This document shows positions 61,400-64,000 of a stretch of DNA of 64,000 bases, in pieces. The translations under genes were made by a program, and so were the position numbers. Source of the DNA: Viscum album (lineage: Eukaryota > Streptophyta > Magnoliopsida > Santalales > Viscaceae); NCBI GenBank assembly GCA_963277665.1, contig OY728143.1, forward strand, positions 539,000,394-539,064,393, in the 5' to 3' direction. Position 1 is the stretch's first letter. Each line of letters opens with the position of its first letter. The notes beneath the pieces were generated by a model. That model had not been told where the DNA came from. It made no database searches and was given only the letters and a program-made list of their open reading frames with translations.

Positions 61400-61680
61400 T
61401 GTAGTACCCCCAGCTTCAGGTACATAGCACATTCCTCATGTATTTGTTTGAAATATATGTTATTTTCAATTTTTTTTGTGTCTGTAAATGGGTTTTTTAA
61501 AATACGGAGATTCAATTAATAAAATATTTTTCATAAAATAGGTAGTTTCCATAACATAGAGTGTTTCAATAAAATAGAGTGTTTTCATAATATCAGGAGC
61601 CTCCATAATGTTGGGTGTTTTAATAATGTTGTTAGATTACATAATTTTGGGTGTTCAAATAAATATGGGTGCACAAAAAA
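61400..61680 (+). mobile_element. 3' LTR of second family-C element, truncated by insertion
   Basis: It starts TGTAGTACCCCC at 61400. It matches the first ~320 bases of the 5' LTR, including the minisatellite, and breaks off at 61680 in front of another LTR. Confidence 0.7.
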
Positions 61681-64000
61681 TATAAGGCCCCACCCTTAAA
61701 CCTTACTTAATCTTGAGTTATTACAAGATTATACATTGAAGATCTTTTTAGGCTAAGAGTTTTAGAGAATTAGATCATAAGACATGAATTACATTCCACA
61801 TTTAAAAAAAGTGGTTATATAAAATATACTATTAATTTTTCCCATCAACGGAAACATATTTAAAATAAAACATGGATTCATTCTTGACACTTCCTTGACA
61901 CTATCATCATATCATGTACCCTTCCCTTGACCTGTGAGAAACATTTCAAAAACATGGGATGTGCATAAAAAGCTCAGTAAGGGATATAAAAATATGGAAA
62001 GGAAACATGAGTACATGTATACATAAGAATGAATTCATACATTACCCATAAAACATAAGCACTTTAACATACCTCATAAAATCATGAATAAATCATAGAA
62101 ATCATAAGACATAAAGGTAACTTGCGGCATTCATAACATTCTTATGTAGGGAGTAACCCTCTTGGTTACGTTTGGAATACCAATCACAGTATATTCACTA
62201 AATCTCTTCAGAGAAAACTTAAAGTTTAACCCCTTCACGTTACCCAATGCATTGGAATGCTATATCAGGCTCACCCACCCTTAGGTTATCACGGAACCAC
62301 CCAACTTTATAATAATGCCCAAGATCCTCAACATAATCGTATCACATAAAAAATGCATAAAGGAAACATAAAATTTCCACTTTTCAATCACAAGATATCA
62401 ATAAAACACATTGATATAAAAACATTATGTAAACCATTTTCAATACCAAAATGAATGAAAAGTAAATCATGGTATTTATTATTCTTTTAATAAAATGATA
62501 TGGCTTGTAGAGGAAGTCGAAACTCAAATAATGGTCACAGCGGCGGAGAAGTCGTTGTCGTCGCTACATACGACAAAAACATTCCCTTTTGTCATTTAGT
62601 AAAATGCTTCGTATAAAAAATATCTTTTTCGGATAAATGTAAAAGTCAAAGGGGTTTATACACCGTATAAAAGAAGGTTGTGTATAACACAAAATTTTCC
62701 TCAATGAAAGGAGATTGAGACGAAGTCCCATACAAAGACGGTATCCTTGGATTAAGGATAAATCAATTAAATAATTATGAGTGACAAACTAATAAAACAA
62801 ATATAAGTGGATATTAAGTGTAAAACAATCAGATGTTATTCACACATATTAATCGAACGACATAATCAAGGACTAAAAGCTTATCCCAATGAATCAAAAT
62901 TGGGTTAAGAAGTTCCCTTGCAAAAATTTGACAGCCTTACGGCATCACTACAAAATTCAGAAAATGAGTTGATGAGAGATAAAAAGGGTATCTCATCACA
63001 TGGACATAAAATTTAAATCACTAAGGATATAGAAGAACATATCCTGACATAATTTTAGGTGAATTAAAATACATAACAAAATAAGTCTTTTAAAAAGAGG
63101 AGGGTGAATGGTTTCCTTACCGACATGGGTATCTTTCGAAACATACACCCCGTGAAAGAAGGAAAATACAAAGTAGATGTAAATAATCATAAATGAAAGT
63201 ATATTACACAATGAGTAAAATAATGGGAAGTACATACACCACTGAAAGGAAATTGTGGAAAATGTAGCATAAATCTCACGGGAATAAAAGTGAGATGAAA
63301 AATCCCGTACGAAAACTCGGCAGCCTAACGACACCACATAAAACATAAAAAAACGAATTGATGAGATCAAATAGGGTCACTCATAATATTAAAATAATTT
63401 TTGCAGAAAGAGGAATATAAAAGAAAATCCCCCAACATAACAAAGAGGATCTCAAAAGAAGTGACATAAAGGAGAGTACTTAAAAATGAAAGAGAGAGGT
63501 CAGATCTCTTACGAAAATTCGGCAGCCTAACGGCGCCACTCAAAACATCCAAAATGGATTGATGAGAGAGAAGAGGGTCTCTCATAATATGAACATAAAA
63601 ATTATATTAAGATTAATATAAAAGAACATCCCAATCACAAGGAATATGGGCTTAAACGGAATGACATAAAATAGTGTACCTAAAAAGAAAGAGAGGAGTA
63701 GGATCCCTTACCTCGGGTCCAACATGACTCGATCATTTTTTAACGTCCTGAATAATAAACTTGAGTTAATTTACACTTTATTAATAACCTTTTTCAAGTT
63801 AATTATTCATTTTATATCACTTATTTCCATGTATATAAACATTATGTAATCATTTAAGTTAATAATGTTTGTTTTGTTGATATTTGGTTCTTAAGTCGAA
63901 TGTGGACTTCTTACAATTACATGTTGTTTGTGTGGTCAAAGGTTCATTATATCCAGAATTATATTCATGATTTGGATATCATATATATCATATATATCCA
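61681..64000 (-). mobile_element. LTR of the 4.9-kb type, minus orientation, cut by window edge
   Basis: It is inverted and homologous to about 4000-6157. Its 3' terminus TATA(AG) at 61681 matches the solo-LTR end. No primer site lies left of it, so it is the outer end of a 3' LTR or a solo LTR. Shared blocks include 61700-61790 with 6035-6145, 62130-62220 with 5620-5720, and the ~200-bp repeats at 62915-63715. It is inserted in the family-C LTR at 61680. The rest lies beyond 64000. Confidence 0.8.
62915..63715 (-). repeat. ~200-bp tandem repeats, inverted counterpart of 4155-4915
   Basis: CTTACGAAAATTCGGCAGCC at about 63508 and TACGAAAACTCGGCAGCC at about 63306 are each followed by TAACG(G/A)C(G/A)CCAC. 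Weaker copies lie at ~63116 and ~62919, and the first CCTTACCTCGGG unit at ~63705. Spacing is 190-202 bases. Confidence 0.75.

Overview
The window looks like plant nuclear DNA, most likely from a flowering plant. It is very AT-rich and filled with Ty3/gypsy LTR retrotransposons. The clearest one has an integrase C-terminal chromodomain, an initiator-tRNA-Met primer site and TGTAACACCC-type LTRs, which points to a chromovirus of Del/Tekay type. I found no convincing host gene, tRNA, rRNA or CRISPR array, and no open intact retroelement polyprotein. The sequence alone does not let me name the species.

Layout. 1-836 is the outer end of a minus-oriented LTR that continues off the left edge. 1226-6157 is a plus-oriented 4.9-kb solo LTR with a perfect 5-bp target duplication (CCATC). 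About 6.2-15.7 kb is AT-rich, gene-less DNA with one degenerate ~18-bp minisatellite. 15.7-35.2 kb holds a minus-oriented chromovirus (LTR 23259-26863, internal 26864-31600, LTR 31601-35213). A 6157-bp segment (left flank, 3' LTR and the 3' end of pol) is tandemly duplicated, so a second LTR and pol end lie at 15706-21847. 35.2-40.3 kb is an older plus-oriented element (family C) that keeps only integrase remnants between ~2-kb LTRs. 40.3-47.7 kb is AT-rich decayed DNA with a possible gag zinc-knuckle trace.

From 47.7 kb to the right edge there is a nest. A minus-oriented element with ~2.9-kb LTRs and a 2.4-kb interior without recognisable coding (family D) has its right LTR interrupted at ~54818 by a plus-oriented family-C element. 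That element carries a decayed but readable protease-RT-RNase H-integrase region, and its own 3' LTR is interrupted at 61681 by a minus-oriented LTR of the same type as the 4.9-kb solo LTR.

The retroelement genes once worked as gag-pol modules (gag, protease, RT, RNase H, integrase with chromodomain). All are now broken by stops, frameshifts or catalytic substitutions. The noteworthy material is structural: the giant solo LTR, ~200-bp repeats and GC-rich palindromic motifs inside the LTRs, the tandem duplication, and the nesting. I did not find evidence of a new non-transposon system.
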